From Mycobacterium gastri (GTDB lineage: Bacteria > Actinomycetota > Actinomycetes > Mycobacteriales > Mycobacteriaceae): a DNA stretch of 58,952 nt. Of the stretch, positions 9,799 to 17,234 are shown one piece after another; position 1 is the first letter of the stretch; every line of letters starts with the position of its first letter. Where the stretch lies: the NCBI RefSeq assembly GCF_002102175.1, contig NZ_LQOX01000056.1:1-58952 (forward strand), written 5' to 3'. The notes below the pieces were generated by a model, which did not search any database, had not been told where the DNA came from, and was given only the letters and a program-made list of their open reading frames with translations. Both the position numbers and the translations under genes were made by a program.

Positions 9799-10728
9799 AT
9801 GGCCGCCGCCGTGGCCCGACGAACCCGGTACTTTTGGCCCATCGCATCCAACATCGCTGTGGTCGGTCCCGGCGCCGTCGGTACGACGGTCGCCGCGCTG
9901 CTGCATGCGGCCGGCCACCGGGTGCTGTTGTGCGGCCACACCCCTCGGGACAGCATCGAACTGCGGCCCGACGGCGCGGATCCCATCGTGGTGCCCGGCC
10001 CGGTACACACCGATCCCGACGACGTCGCCGGCCCGGTCGAGGTGGTGATCCTGGCGGTCAAAGCCACCCAGAACGAGGACGCCCACGGCTGGCTGGCCCG
10101 CCTCTGCGACCAGCGCACTGCGGTGGCCGTCCTGCAAAACGGGGTGGAACAGGTCGAGCAGGTGCAGCCGCACTGCCCGTCGTCGACCGTCGTGCCCGGC
10201 AGCGTGTGGTTTTCCGCCGAGACCCAACCGGAAGGCTGGGTGCGATTGCGCGGCGAGGCCGCGTTGGTGCTGCCGACCGGGACGACGGCGGAAGCCGTGG
10301 CCGAACTGCTGCGTGGTGCGGGCGCCCGGGTGGACTGCGACCCCGATTTCACCACCGTGCTGTGGCGCAAGCTGGTGCTCAACGCGCTGGCCGGATTGAT
10401 GGCGCTGTCCGGGCGGCGGTCCGGAATGTTCCGCCGCGACGACGTCGCCGCGTTGTCGCGCCGCTATGTCGCCGAATGCCTGGCGGTCGCGCGCGCCGAG
10501 GGTGCCCGGCTCGGCGAAGACGCGGTCGAGGAGATGGTGAATCTTTTCCGGTCGGCGCCCGAAGACATGGGCACCTCGATCCTGACCGACCGCGAAGCGC
10601 ACCGGCGTCTGGAGTGGGACCTGCGCAATGGCGTCATCATCCGCAAGGCCCGGGCGCACGGCCTGGCGACCCCGATCAGCGATGTCGTGGTGCCGCTGTT
10701 GGCCGCGGCCAGCGACGGCCCGGGCTAA
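9799..10728 (+). CDS. Ketopantoate reductase-like (ApbA/PanE family) oxidoreductase (Rv2573-like)
   Basis: An N-terminal Rossmann fold has the nucleotide-binding motif [17 protein letters not shown]-terminal helical domain carries [12 protein letters not shown], with the catalytic lysine expected in 2-dehydropantoate 2-reductase. The family reduces 2-keto acids such as ketopantoate with NADPH. Whether this copy is the pantothenate enzyme is not certain, since the family includes paralogs of other specificity. It is 309 residues from the ATG at 9799 and diverges from aspS, leaving 41 bases between the starts for both promoters. Confidence 0.87.
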   Translation: MAAAVARRTRYFWPIASNIAVVGPGAVGTTVAALLHAAGHRVLLCGHTPRDSIELRPDGADPIVVPGPVHTDPDDVAGPVEVVILAVKATQNEDAHGWLARLCDQRTAVAVLQNGVEQVEQVQPHCPSSTVVPGSVWFSAETQPEGWVRLRGEAALVLPTGTTAEAVAELLRGAGARVDCDPDFTTVLWRKLVLNALAGLMALSGRRSGMFRRDDVAALSRRYVAECLAVARAEGARLGEDAVEEMVNLFRSAPEDMGTSILTDREAHRRLEWDLRNGVIIRKARAHGLATPISDVVVPLLAAASDGPG

Positions 10729-10738
10729 TGTCTAACCC

Positions 10739-11254
10739 GTGTTTCCCTGCGAGCGCGTCGAGTTGACCTTTCTCGACCCGGATTCCGGTGAGGCGCCCTA
10801 CCTTTTCCGCAACAGCGTCGACCTGGGCATCACTCCGGAACAACTGTTCGAGGTGCTCGCCGACGCGGACGCCTGGCCGCGCTGGGCGTCGGCGATCAAG
10901 AAGGTGACCTGGACCAGTCCGCAGCCCTATCACGTCGGCACCACCCGCACCGTCGACATGCACGGGGGCATGGAAGTCAACGAGGAATTTCTGGTCTGGG
11001 AACCGGGGCGCCGCATGGTATTTCGGTTCAACGAATGCTCGAACCAAGCGGTCGCCGCGTTCGCCGAGGATTACCGGGTCGAGGTCATCCCCGGTGGCTG
11101 CCGGCTCACCTGGACCATGGCGCAAAAGCCCTCCGGCCCGGCGGTCCTGGGCATGTTCTTGTTCCGGCCGCTGCTGAACCTGGCGCTGCGCCGGTTTCTT
11201 GCCAATCTGCGGAGGTACACCGACGCTCGGTTCGCCACCGGGACGCAGGGTTAG
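10739..11254 (+). CDS. SRPBCC (START-like) family protein (Rv2574-like)
   Basis: This 171-residue protein has a polyketide cyclase/START-like fold: FRNSVDLGITPEQLFEVLAD, then DAWPRWASAIKKVTWTSP, then a long C-terminal helix region. Such folds bind hydrophobic ligands, but the ligand is not known. The GTG at 10739 lies ten bases after the stop of the reductase gene, so the two are probably co-transcribed. The homolog in M. tuberculosis is Rv2574, of similar length. Confidence 0.85.
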   Translation: MFPCERVELTFLDPDSGEAPYLFRNSVDLGITPEQLFEVLADADAWPRWASAIKKVTWTSPQPYHVGTTRTVDMHGGMEVNEEFLVWEPGRRMVFRFNECSNQAVAAFAEDYRVEVIPGGCRLTWTMAQKPSGPAVLGMFLFRPLLNLALRRFLANLRRYTDARFATGTQG

Positions 11255-11296
11255 GCTGGTTCGACCCGGTAGGCGGTCGGGATTGGGGAGCGTGCG

Positions 11297-12178
11297 ATGA
11301 CCTTCAACGAGGGTATGCAGATCGACACCAGCACCGCGTCGTCGTCGGGCGGGGGCGGCGGCCGGATCGCCATCGGCGGCGGCATCGGCGGGCTGCTGAT
11401 CGTGGTGGTCGCCCTGTTCCTGGGAGTCGACCCGGGCGGCATCATGAGCCAGCAACCCGTCGACAACCGCGAGGCCGTGGCACCCGGCTTCGACCTGAGC
11501 CGGTGCAAGACCGGCGCCGACGCCAACAAGTACGTGCAGTGCCGGGTGGTGGCCACCGGCAACTCCCTGGACGCGGTATGGAAGCAGCTGATGCCCAACC
11601 GCTACATCCGCCCGCATCTGCGGCTGTTCAGCGGTCAGGTCAGCACCGGTTGCGGACCGGCCAGCAGCGACGTCGGACCGTTCTACTGTCCGGTGGACAA
11701 GACCGCGTACTTCGACACCGACTTCTTCCAGGTGCTGGTCACCCAATTCGGTTCCAGCGGTGGGCCATTCGCCGAAGAATATGTGGTGGCTCACGAATAC
11801 GGCCATCACGTCCAAAACCTGCTGGGGGTGCTCGGCCGCGCCCAGCAAGGCGCCCAGGGCGCCGGCGGCAACGGGGTACGCACCGAGTTGCAGGCCGACT
11901 GCTACGCGGGCGTCTGGGCGTATTACGCGTCCACCGTCAAACAGCAGAGCACCGGTGTTCCGTACCTACAACCGTTGAGCGACAAGGACATTCAAGACGC
12001 CCTCTCGGCCGCGGCGTCGGTTGGCGACGACCGCATCCAGCAGCAGGTGAACGGACGCACCAACCCCGAGACGTGGACACACGGCTCCTCGGCGCAGCGG
12101 CAGAAGTGGTTCACCATCGGCTATCAGACCGGCGACCCCAACAAATGCGACACCTTCACCGCCACCGATCTGGGATAG
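11297..12178 (+). CDS. Membrane-anchored neutral zinc metallopeptidase family protein (Rv2575-like)
   Basis: This 293-residue protein has a short cytosolic Ser/Gly-rich head and one transmembrane segment at residues ~28-48. The extracytoplasmic domain contains the HExxH motif in VVAHEYGHHVQNLLG and a downstream ELQADCYAGVWAYY stretch, which supplies the third metal ligand in the YpfJ-like family. The predicted role is an envelope metallopeptidase with unknown substrate. The start at 11297 follows a GGGGAG. It is the last gene shared with the M. tuberculosis order before the accessory zone. Confidence 0.88.
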   Translation: MTFNEGMQIDTSTASSSGGGGGRIAIGGGIGGLLIVVVALFLGVDPGGIMSQQPVDNREAVAPGFDLSRCKTGADANKYVQCRVVATGNSLDAVWKQLMPNRYIRPHLRLFSGQVSTGCGPASSDVGPFYCPVDKTAYFDTDFFQVLVTQFGSSGGPFAEEYVVAHEYGHHVQNLLGVLGRAQQGAQGAGGNGVRTELQADCYAGVWAYYASTVKQQSTGVPYLQPLSDKDIQDALSAAASVGDDRIQQQVNGRTNPETWTHGSSAQRQKWFTIGYQTGDPNKCDTFTATDLG

Positions 12179-12188
12179 AGCTCGGCTG

Positions 12189-13391
12189 ATGAGACACCCG
12201 ATCACCGTCGGGACCGCGGAGTTCAACGCCGACCAGCACCGCTACTACGACTGGATGCGCCGCAATGCTCCGGTCTACCGGGGGCGGCTGGCCCTGCGGC
12301 CACCTGACCGGGACGTCTACTTCATCTCCCGCTACCAGGACTGCGTCGACGTGGTCACCGACCCGCGGATCCGGCGCATCGTGGAGGGCGCCCAACACCT
12401 ACCGCTGCCCGAAGCCATCCGCATGCTCACCACCGGCACCATGGTGTATCAGGACGATCCCGCGCACCTGCGGCTGCGCAAGCTGGTCAGCCGGCCGTTC
12501 ACCCCACGCGCGATCGCGCGCCTTGGCGATCGGGTACAGACCGTCACCCGTGTTGTGCTCGACGGGTTCAAGGCAGGGCAGCGGATCGACCTACAACGCG
12601 ACTATGCGTTGCCGATCCCGACCACGGTGATCAGCGAGATGGTCGGCATAGCCGCTCAGGATCGGTCCGCCTGCTACGGGTACATCGACTCGTTATTCGA
12701 GATGATGTTGGCCGGTGGCAACGAGGGCGCGGCGCAGCGGATGGACGAGTTCGTCGACTATCTGCGGAACCTGGTCGAACAGCGCCGCGGCGACCCGGGG
12801 CAAGACATCATCACCTGGATGATTGAGGCCAGCGAGAACGGCGACCGGCTATCAGACGACGAGATCATCGCGATGGCTTTCCTGCTCATCACCGGCGACT
12901 ACCAAACCACCCCGAACGTGATCACCAACGGAATAGCCGCCCTGCTCACCCACCCCGAACAGCTAAGCCTGCTACAGCGACGGCCCGAGCTCATCGGCAG
13001 CGCCGTCGAAGAGGTCCTGCGGTATACCGGCACCGTCGGCAGCACCGAGGCGACCACATTTGCCGCCGAGGACATCGTTTTGCAGGGCGTCACCATTCCG
13101 CGCGGAGCGATGGTGGTGCCGCTGCTGACATCTGCCAACCGCGACCCCGCCGAGTTCGACGATCCCGACCGCTTCGATATCACCCGCAAGCCCAACAACC
13201 ACCTGGCCTTCAGCCGAGGCAGTCACTTCTGCCTGGGCTCACACCTGGCGCGGTTGGAAGCCCGCATCGCGATCGCCGGCTTGATCACCCGGTTTCCTGG
13301 CCTCACCCTGGCTGTCGCCCCGGAGGAGCTGCGTCTCGAACCGATACCGCTGCTCAATCGATACGCCGAGCTTCCCGTCACGCTGGGATAA
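12189..13391 (+). CDS. Cytochrome P450 monooxygenase
   Basis: This soluble 400-residue bacterial P450 has the K-helix ExxR at E275-R278 and the heme-binding loop AFSRGSHFCLG with Cys348 as axial ligand. The I-helix reads TGDYQTT (235-241), with Gln239 where most P450s have Asp or Glu before the conserved Thr240. That change is seen in some enzymes doing oxidative coupling or other non-hydroxylation chemistry, so the reaction is open. The gene starts ten bases after the Rv2575-like stop and has no counterpart at this site in M. tuberculosis. It precedes a 26-codon gene and a methyltransferase, with which it may form a biosynthetic unit. Confidence 0.93.
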   Translation: MRHPITVGTAEFNADQHRYYDWMRRNAPVYRGRLALRPPDRDVYFISRYQDCVDVVTDPRIRRIVEGAQHLPLPEAIRMLTTGTMVYQDDPAHLRLRKLVSRPFTPRAIARLGDRVQTVTRVVLDGFKAGQRIDLQRDYALPIPTTVISEMVGIAAQDRSACYGYIDSLFEMMLAGGNEGAAQRMDEFVDYLRNLVEQRRGDPGQDIITWMIEASENGDRLSDDEIIAMAFLLITGDYQTTPNVITNGIAALLTHPEQLSLLQRRPELIGSAVEEVLRYTGTVGSTEATTFAAEDIVLQGVTIPRGAMVVPLLTSANRDPAEFDDPDRFDITRKPNNHLAFSRGSHFCLGSHLARLEARIAIAGLITRFPGLTLAVAPEELRLEPIPLLNRYAELPVTLG

Positions 13392-13413
13392 GAATCAAGC
13401 GACGGCACGAGCC

Positions 13414-13435
13414 GTGTCCCCTATCTGGGGGACAC
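13414..13435. promoter_or_regulatory. Perfect dyad GTGTCCCC-N6-GGGGACAC
   Basis: Eight-base perfect arms flank a six-base centre, 22 bases after the P450 stop and about 100 bases before the 26-codon gene. A closely similar dyad with the same core GTCCCC-N6-GGGGAC lies before the isoprenoid operon at 20442-20459. It could be an operator or an intrinsic terminator for the P450. The bases that follow (GTTTCTG) are only weakly U-rich, and the repetition upstream of a second locus favours an operator. Confidence 0.5.
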
Positions 13436-13455
13436 GTTTCTGCCCAGTAATGGGA

Positions 13456-13484
13456 TACACATCGCCACAATCTGTAACGATAAT
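13456..13484 (+). promoter_or_regulatory. Candidate promoter of the 26-codon gene
   Basis: A TACACA (13456-13461) and a GATAAT (13479-13484) are 17 bases apart. They match the sigma-A -35 and -10 boxes at four of six and five of six positions. Transcription would begin near 13491, leaving a ~45-base leader with a strong ribosome binding site. The GATAAT lies inside a TAACGATAATCGGA string that recurs, with one insertion and one substitution, before the isoprenoid operon. Confidence 0.35.
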
Positions 13485-13518
13485 CGGAGATGTTGCATAA
13501 ATGCGGTTCATCGAACTA

Positions 13519-13527
13519 AGAAAGGAG
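13519..13527 (+). promoter_or_regulatory. Near-perfect Shine-Dalgarno AGAAAGGAG
   Basis: Nine consecutive bases match the anti-Shine-Dalgarno end of 16S rRNA. The spacing is seven bases to the GTG at 13535. It is the strongest ribosome binding site in this part of the window and is the main argument that the tiny gene after it is translated at a high level. Confidence 0.7.
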
Positions 13528-13534
13528 ATTGATC

Positions 13535-13615
13535 GTGTCTCACGAGTTCCTGTTCAATACCGATGAGACGACCTACGCGTTGATCTCGTTCGTCGTCGAC
13601 GACATCGTCGACTGA
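13535..13615 (+). CDS. 26-residue acidic peptide, candidate modified-peptide precursor
   Basis: A GTG start and TGA stop enclose 26 codons. The peptide begins MSHEFLFNTD and ends VVDDIVD. It has six acidic residues, no Lys, Arg or Cys, one Tyr (Y14), three Phe and a hydrophobic C-terminal half. The evidence for translation is the near-perfect Shine-Dalgarno at ideal spacing. It lies between a P450 and a methyltransferase and is followed by an 11-bp-stem hairpin, the layout of many ribosomal-peptide loci, where the precursor is made in excess of its enzymes. I do not recognise the family. It might instead be a leader or regulatory peptide. No cleavage site or core can be assigned. Confidence 0.5.
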   Translation: MSHEFLFNTDETTYALISFVVDDIVD

Positions 13616-13648
13616 CGATGACCATCGGTTGGATCCACTAGTCAACAC

Positions 13649-13694
13649 GGCCAGCGGGAGTTTGAGCGGCAGGTCCGGATAATTCCCGCTGGCC
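13649..13694 (+). terminator. Hairpin with 11-bp perfect stem between peptide gene and methyltransferase
   Basis: GGCCAGCGGGA (13649-13659) pairs perfectly with TCCCGCTGGCC (13684-13694) across a 24-base loop. No U-run follows. It lies 33 bases after the peptide stop and 35 bases before the methyltransferase start. It could attenuate read-through or stabilise the 3' end of the short upstream message. Confidence 0.5.
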
Positions 13695-13729
13695 CCGGCG
13701 GCGCACGACAAGACAGCAGGTACATCGCA

Positions 13730-14443
13730 ATGCCCAGTAGCGGCGAACCGGGTTCCGGCGGCCCAATAACCTCCGACGGCAGCGTGGTCGAGATCTACCG
13801 CCGGGTGTCGGGGGACGCCGAGGTGCAGACCATTGCCGCAATGCTCGACCCGGCAAGCTCGGTGTTGGACCTGGGATCCGGTGTCGGCCGAATTGCTAAT
13901 CCGCTGTCCGAACTCGGCCATCAACTCACCGCGGTGGACGACTCCGCCGACATGCTTGCCCATGTCCGCCCTGGGCGAACGGTCCAAGCCCGCATCGAGG
14001 ACCTGCGGCTTGCCGAGAAATTCGATGCCGTCCTGCTGGCCAGCAGCTTGATCAACTATCCGGGTGTCGAATTCCGCAGGCGCCTCCTGGCGACCATCGC
14101 CCACCACCTCAAGCCTGACGGCAAGGCGATCATCCAGTGGCGACCATTAGAGTGGTTCGCGCAGCGACCACCGGGCAGCTACCAACGGTCCGATGGTCCG
14201 ATGCTGCAGACGATGACAATTCTCAGCAATCAGCACGGGACTGTCGTTGGAGAGTTCACCCTGGACTACGACGGGAAGAGTCTGACGCAATCGTTCGAAG
14301 CCCATCACGTGACGACCGACGAGCTCAAAGCCTTGCTTGACGAGGTGGGGATGCGACTAGACACCGCCGACCCGGATTCGTCGGAATGGCTGGTGGCGAC
14401 ACCACGACGTAGAACGATGCCCGCCTGGATGAGTAATTCCTAA
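13730..14443 (+). CDS. Class I SAM-dependent methyltransferase, 3' end rewritten by an insertion element
   Basis: This 237-residue protein has the SAM-binding motif I VLDLGSGVGRIANPLS (from V45), then the acidic strand end LTAVDDSADML and the post-motif II segment KFDAVLLASSLINYP. The C-terminal WLVATP is a typical end for the fold, so the catalytic domain is complete. The last seven codons and the stop come from the left inverted repeat of the IS982-like element starting at 14423, so the native C-terminus has been replaced. The start at 13730 has only a weak ribosome binding site. It is the possible modifying partner of the P450 and the 26-residue peptide; its substrate is unknown. Confidence 0.85.
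   Translation: MPSSGEPGSGGPITSDGSVVEIYRRVSGDAEVQTIAAMLDPASSVLDLGSGVGRIANPLSELGHQLTAVDDSADMLAHVRPGRTVQARIEDLRLAEKFDAVLLASSLINYPGVEFRRRLLATIAHHLKPDGKAIIQWRPLEWFAQRPPGSYQRSDGPMLQTMTILSNQHGTVVGEFTLDYDGKSLTQSFEAHHVTTDELKALLDEVGMRLDTADPDSSEWLVATPRRRTMPAWMSNS
14423..14440 (+). repeat. Left terminal inverted repeat (18 bp) of the IS982-like element
   Basis: The sequence GCCTGGATGAGTAATTCC is repeated exactly, in inverted orientation, at 15510-15527. No target-site duplication is seen next to the two copies, so the element is old or has rearranged. Confidence 0.75.
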
Positions 14444-14598
14444 ACCTAAATTGAGTTATTCCCGACTGCTCACCGAGTGTGCACCGGCTGCGCCGAGCGT
14501 GCACTGGCGGCGGCGACACGCCGGGCGGTGCCGCCGTGGTTGCACTCTCGGCGTGCCGGCTTGTGAAGGATGTGGCTGAAGGACACCGATGGACAGTT

Positions 14599-15500
14599 GT
14601 GAAGACAGACCTCGATGCCCTGCTGACCGACCTGTCTGTGACGATCGATGACCACGTGGTGCAACACGACCGGCGGCGCGCGCGACGGCCGAAGCAATCG
14701 ACCGACGCCGGAGCTGGTGCGCCTGGCCGTGACTCAGGCGCTGCACTCAGCGCCCGCAGCGAACACCCCTGGCCGCAAATGTGTTACGGCCGACTCGGGC
14801 ACCTACTTCCCTACCTGCCGAAACAGCCCGGATACCACAAGCCGGTCAAGGCGGCGCCACCGCTGATCTGCAAGGCCACGCTGTACCTGGCCACCCAATG
14901 CCCGTCCTGGGCCGACGATCTACGCCTGATCGACGGCACCCCAGTGCCGTGCGATGCGCCGCGGGAAACCGCGAAACGCTTCGAACTGGCCGGTGTCGCC
15001 AACTACGGATACTGCGCCGCGCACTCCCGCTGATTCTAGGGGTGAAGCTGTATCTGATCACCACCGCCGAAGCGATGCCCGTCGCGTGGTGGCTGGCCGA
15101 CCCCAAAATCGGCGAACGAGAAGTCGCCGCAGAGCCTTTCGCGCACACCCGGGACCTCGGCGCGCTGCGCAAGAAGATGATTGCGCTGGCCGACAAGGGC
15201 CTATCCAGCACCGAGTTGCAACGCCACTGCGCCGACCCGCTGAACGTGCCGCTGGTGCGCCCCGACCGCAACGACGAAAAACCACCCCGCTACGGCAACC
15301 TCACCGGCATGCGCCAATAGACCGAAGCCGTCTACGACACCTACAAGCATCAGCACAATCTCGAACGACATGGCGGGCCCACACTGCACGGCGGCTACGT
15401 CCGCGTCGCCCAACGCCTGCTCGCACTTGCCGCAGTGATCTGGCACAACGGGAAGATCAACAGCCCAGTCAAGAGGCCACTGATCGCCTACGACCACTAA
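14599..15500 (+). pseudogene. IS982-family transposase, frameshifted
   Basis: The pieces read as one DDE transposase of the IS982 type. They start at VKTDLDALLTDL (14599), run through LPYLPKQPGYHK and LAGVANYGYCAAHSR, then shift frame near 15033 to VKLYLITTAEAMPVAW and ADKGLSSTELQRHC. A TAG at 15318 follows, and the rest ends LIAYDH at 15500. Another pair of compensating shifts lies between about 14703 and 14755, where the reading LVRLAVTQALHSA lies in a different frame. The catalytic scaffold is recognisable but cannot be translated as a unit. Confidence 0.82.
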
Positions 15501-15509
15501 CCAAGGCTG

Positions 15510-15527
15510 GGAATTACTCATCCAGGC
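15510..15527 (-). repeat. Right terminal inverted repeat (18 bp) of the IS982-like element
   Basis: This is the exact reverse complement of 14423-14440 and lies nine bases after the transposase-derived stop at 15500. Confidence 0.75.
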
Positions 15528-15657
15528 AGGGGCACCGGTGCCGGCGGGAACCCCGCTGCGGTAGGAGCGGCCAGTGCGCCAGCGCAGAATCTGATGACAT
15601 CGATCACGGCGGAAACCTTTACCCGGCCGCGGGCCGCAGAAGAAGGGACGCTAACTC

Positions 15658-16205
15658 ATGGTGACGTGCGAGAACGGCCCACCAAAACCCGGACGACTGC
15701 CTTTTCTGCGGGGAATGCGGAGCCCCGATCGCGCCCGCTATGGTGCTCTGCCCAGCCGGCCACCTCACTTCGGTGAACGAGCCGTTCTGTGGCGAATGCG
15801 GTGCTCCGATCACTGGTGCGGGACCGTCAGTCGCCGCCGGCATTATCTATGCGAACCTCCAGGACTCCGGGATCCGGCCGTGGTGCTGGAAGGTGTGGGA
15901 GTCTCGGAGAACGCCAGGGTCAGGCGCGCAGGGCATCGTTTGTTGGGAGTCTACTTCTCGTGGGCACCCGTGTCGCGCTTGCGTTTTCGTTGATTGACCC
16001 CGGCCGCCAGCAGGCCGGCACCACAACCACCGCACCGAAGAGCCCTGGGGCCGGACCGGGATCGACAACGCCGGTCATGCACCTGGTCACCGCATCCGTG
16101 CCCGTCGGCTCCCTCCCGAATGGAGTAGCGGTCGATTCTGACACCCGCACCGTGTATGTCACGAGCTACCTCGACGGCACGGTGTCGGTGATCGAGTCCA
16201 GATAG
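15658..16205 (+). pseudogene. Relic of a zinc-ribbon/membrane/YVTN beta-propeller protein
   Basis: Three frames hold parts of one protein. It starts MVTCENG (15658). One base later in frame comes FCGECGAPI, then LCPAGHL and a second FCGECGAPI: two zinc-ribbon modules. A hydrophobic stretch with a Thr/Pro/Gly linker follows in a third frame. It ends with one YVTN-type beta-propeller repeat (VPVGSLPNGVAVDSDTRTVY) and a TAG at 16203. A full protein of this type would carry several propeller blades, so the C-terminus is also lost. The relic adjoins the insertion element, and both suggest decay of this stretch. Confidence 0.65.
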
Positions 16206-16301
16206 CCGACGCCGCCGCAAACAAAGGCCCCGCTCCAAACAGCAATCGCAACAATATGTTTGACGTCGACAGCGGCGGTGAAAGCAACACTGACTCTGGC
16301 G

Positions 16302-17198
16302 TCACCCGCCGGCCAGCAAGTCCCGCAACTCGGCCCGCCCCCGCTCGTCAAGTGGCAGCAATGGCGCACGCGGATCCCCGACCGGGAAACCCAGCAGCTC
16401 GAGACCGGCCTTCACCGTGGTCGGCAGGCCGCCGGCGACGATGAACTGCAGCAGCGGCTTCAGGTCGTCGTAGAGCAGCTGCGCTTTCTCGAGGTCGTCG
16501 CGGCGCACCGCCTCGTAGAGGTCGATGCAGGGCTGCGGCCGCAGGTTGGGGACGGCCGTACACCATCCGGCCGCCCCGGCCCGCAGCGCGTCCAGCACCA
16601 GCGGGTTGCTGCCGTTGTAGAACGCCAGCTGGCCGTCGCTGAGTTGCGCGATGCGGTGCATCCGGGACAGGTCGCCGGTGGATTCCTTGACCATGGTGAG
16701 GTTTTCGATGTTGTCGAACATGGTGACCAGCAGTTCGGGGCTCATGTCGACGCCGCTGGTGGCCGGATTGTTGTACGCCATGATCGGGATGGCGATCGCG
16801 TCGCCGATGCTGCGGTAGTGCTGGGCGATCTCGCGTTCGGTGAGCTTCCAGTAGGACACCGGCAGGATCATCACTGCGTCGGCGCCGGCCCGCTCGGCGT
16901 ACCGGGCACGCCGAATGGTCCTGGCAGTGGTCACATCCGAGACGCCGACAATCACCGGCACCCGCCGATCGACGGCCGCAATGGTGGTGTCGACCACGGT
17001 GCCGAACTCCGACTCGTCGAGGTAGGCCAGCTCACCGGTGCTGCCCAGCGGGGCAATGGCATGTACGCCGGAGCTGACCAGCCGATCGACCAGAGCCGTG
17101 AGTCGGGTGGCGTCGATACCGCCGGCTGAGTCGGGCGCGAATGGCGTCACCGGGTAGGCGATGATCCCGTGGATTTTGGGCACGGCTGGTTGGGCCAC
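16302..17198 (-). CDS. DapA/NanA superfamily lyase or aldolase
   Basis: This 298-residue TIM-barrel enzyme of the dihydrodipicolinate synthase/N-acetylneuraminate lyase superfamily has the GSTGE carboxylate-binding loop at 52-56. The catalytic Tyr142 is in YNNP and the Schiff-base Lys171 is in VKEST. Members cleave or form C-C bonds with 2-oxo acids. This is probably not the lysine-pathway DapA: it lies apart from lysine genes, downstream of a class II aldolase-like gene (36 bases between them) with a divergent regulator. A catabolic role on a small 2-oxo acid is the likely inference; the substrate cannot be named. Confidence 0.87.
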   Translation of the reverse strand: MAQPAVPKIHGIIAYPVTPFAPDSAGGIDATRLTALVDRLVSSGVHAIAPLGSTGELAYLDESEFGTVVDTTIAAVDRRVPVIVGVSDVTTARTIRRARYAERAGADAVMILPVSYWKLTEREIAQHYRSIGDAIAIPIMAYNNPATSGVDMSPELLVTMFDNIENLTMVKESTGDLSRMHRIAQLSDGQLAFYNGSNPLVLDALRAGAAGWCTAVPNLRPQPCIDLYEAVRRDDLEKAQLLYDDLKPLLQFIVAGGLPTTVKAGLELLGFPVGDPRAPLLPLDERGRAELRDLLAGG

Positions 17199-17234
17199 CG
17201 CGGGGCTCCTCCGATTCGGTTGGCGGATAACGAG

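Larger units (their letters stand above)
14423..15527 (+). mobile_element. Decayed IS982-family insertion sequence
   Basis: The element is 1,105 bp, bounded by a perfect 18-bp inverted repeat, which agrees with the ~1 kb size of IS982-family elements. It carries one transposase gene broken by frameshifts and a stop. It inserted at the 3' end of the methyltransferase gene. No flanking direct repeat is visible. The ends are better preserved than the coding region, so they might still be mobilised by a related element, which is inference. Confidence 0.78.

Noticed and set aside
13501..13566. ATG-started 21-codon ORF overlapping the ribosome binding site of the 26-codon gene
   Set aside because: It has no Shine-Dalgarno of its own and runs through the strong site that serves the GTG at 13535.
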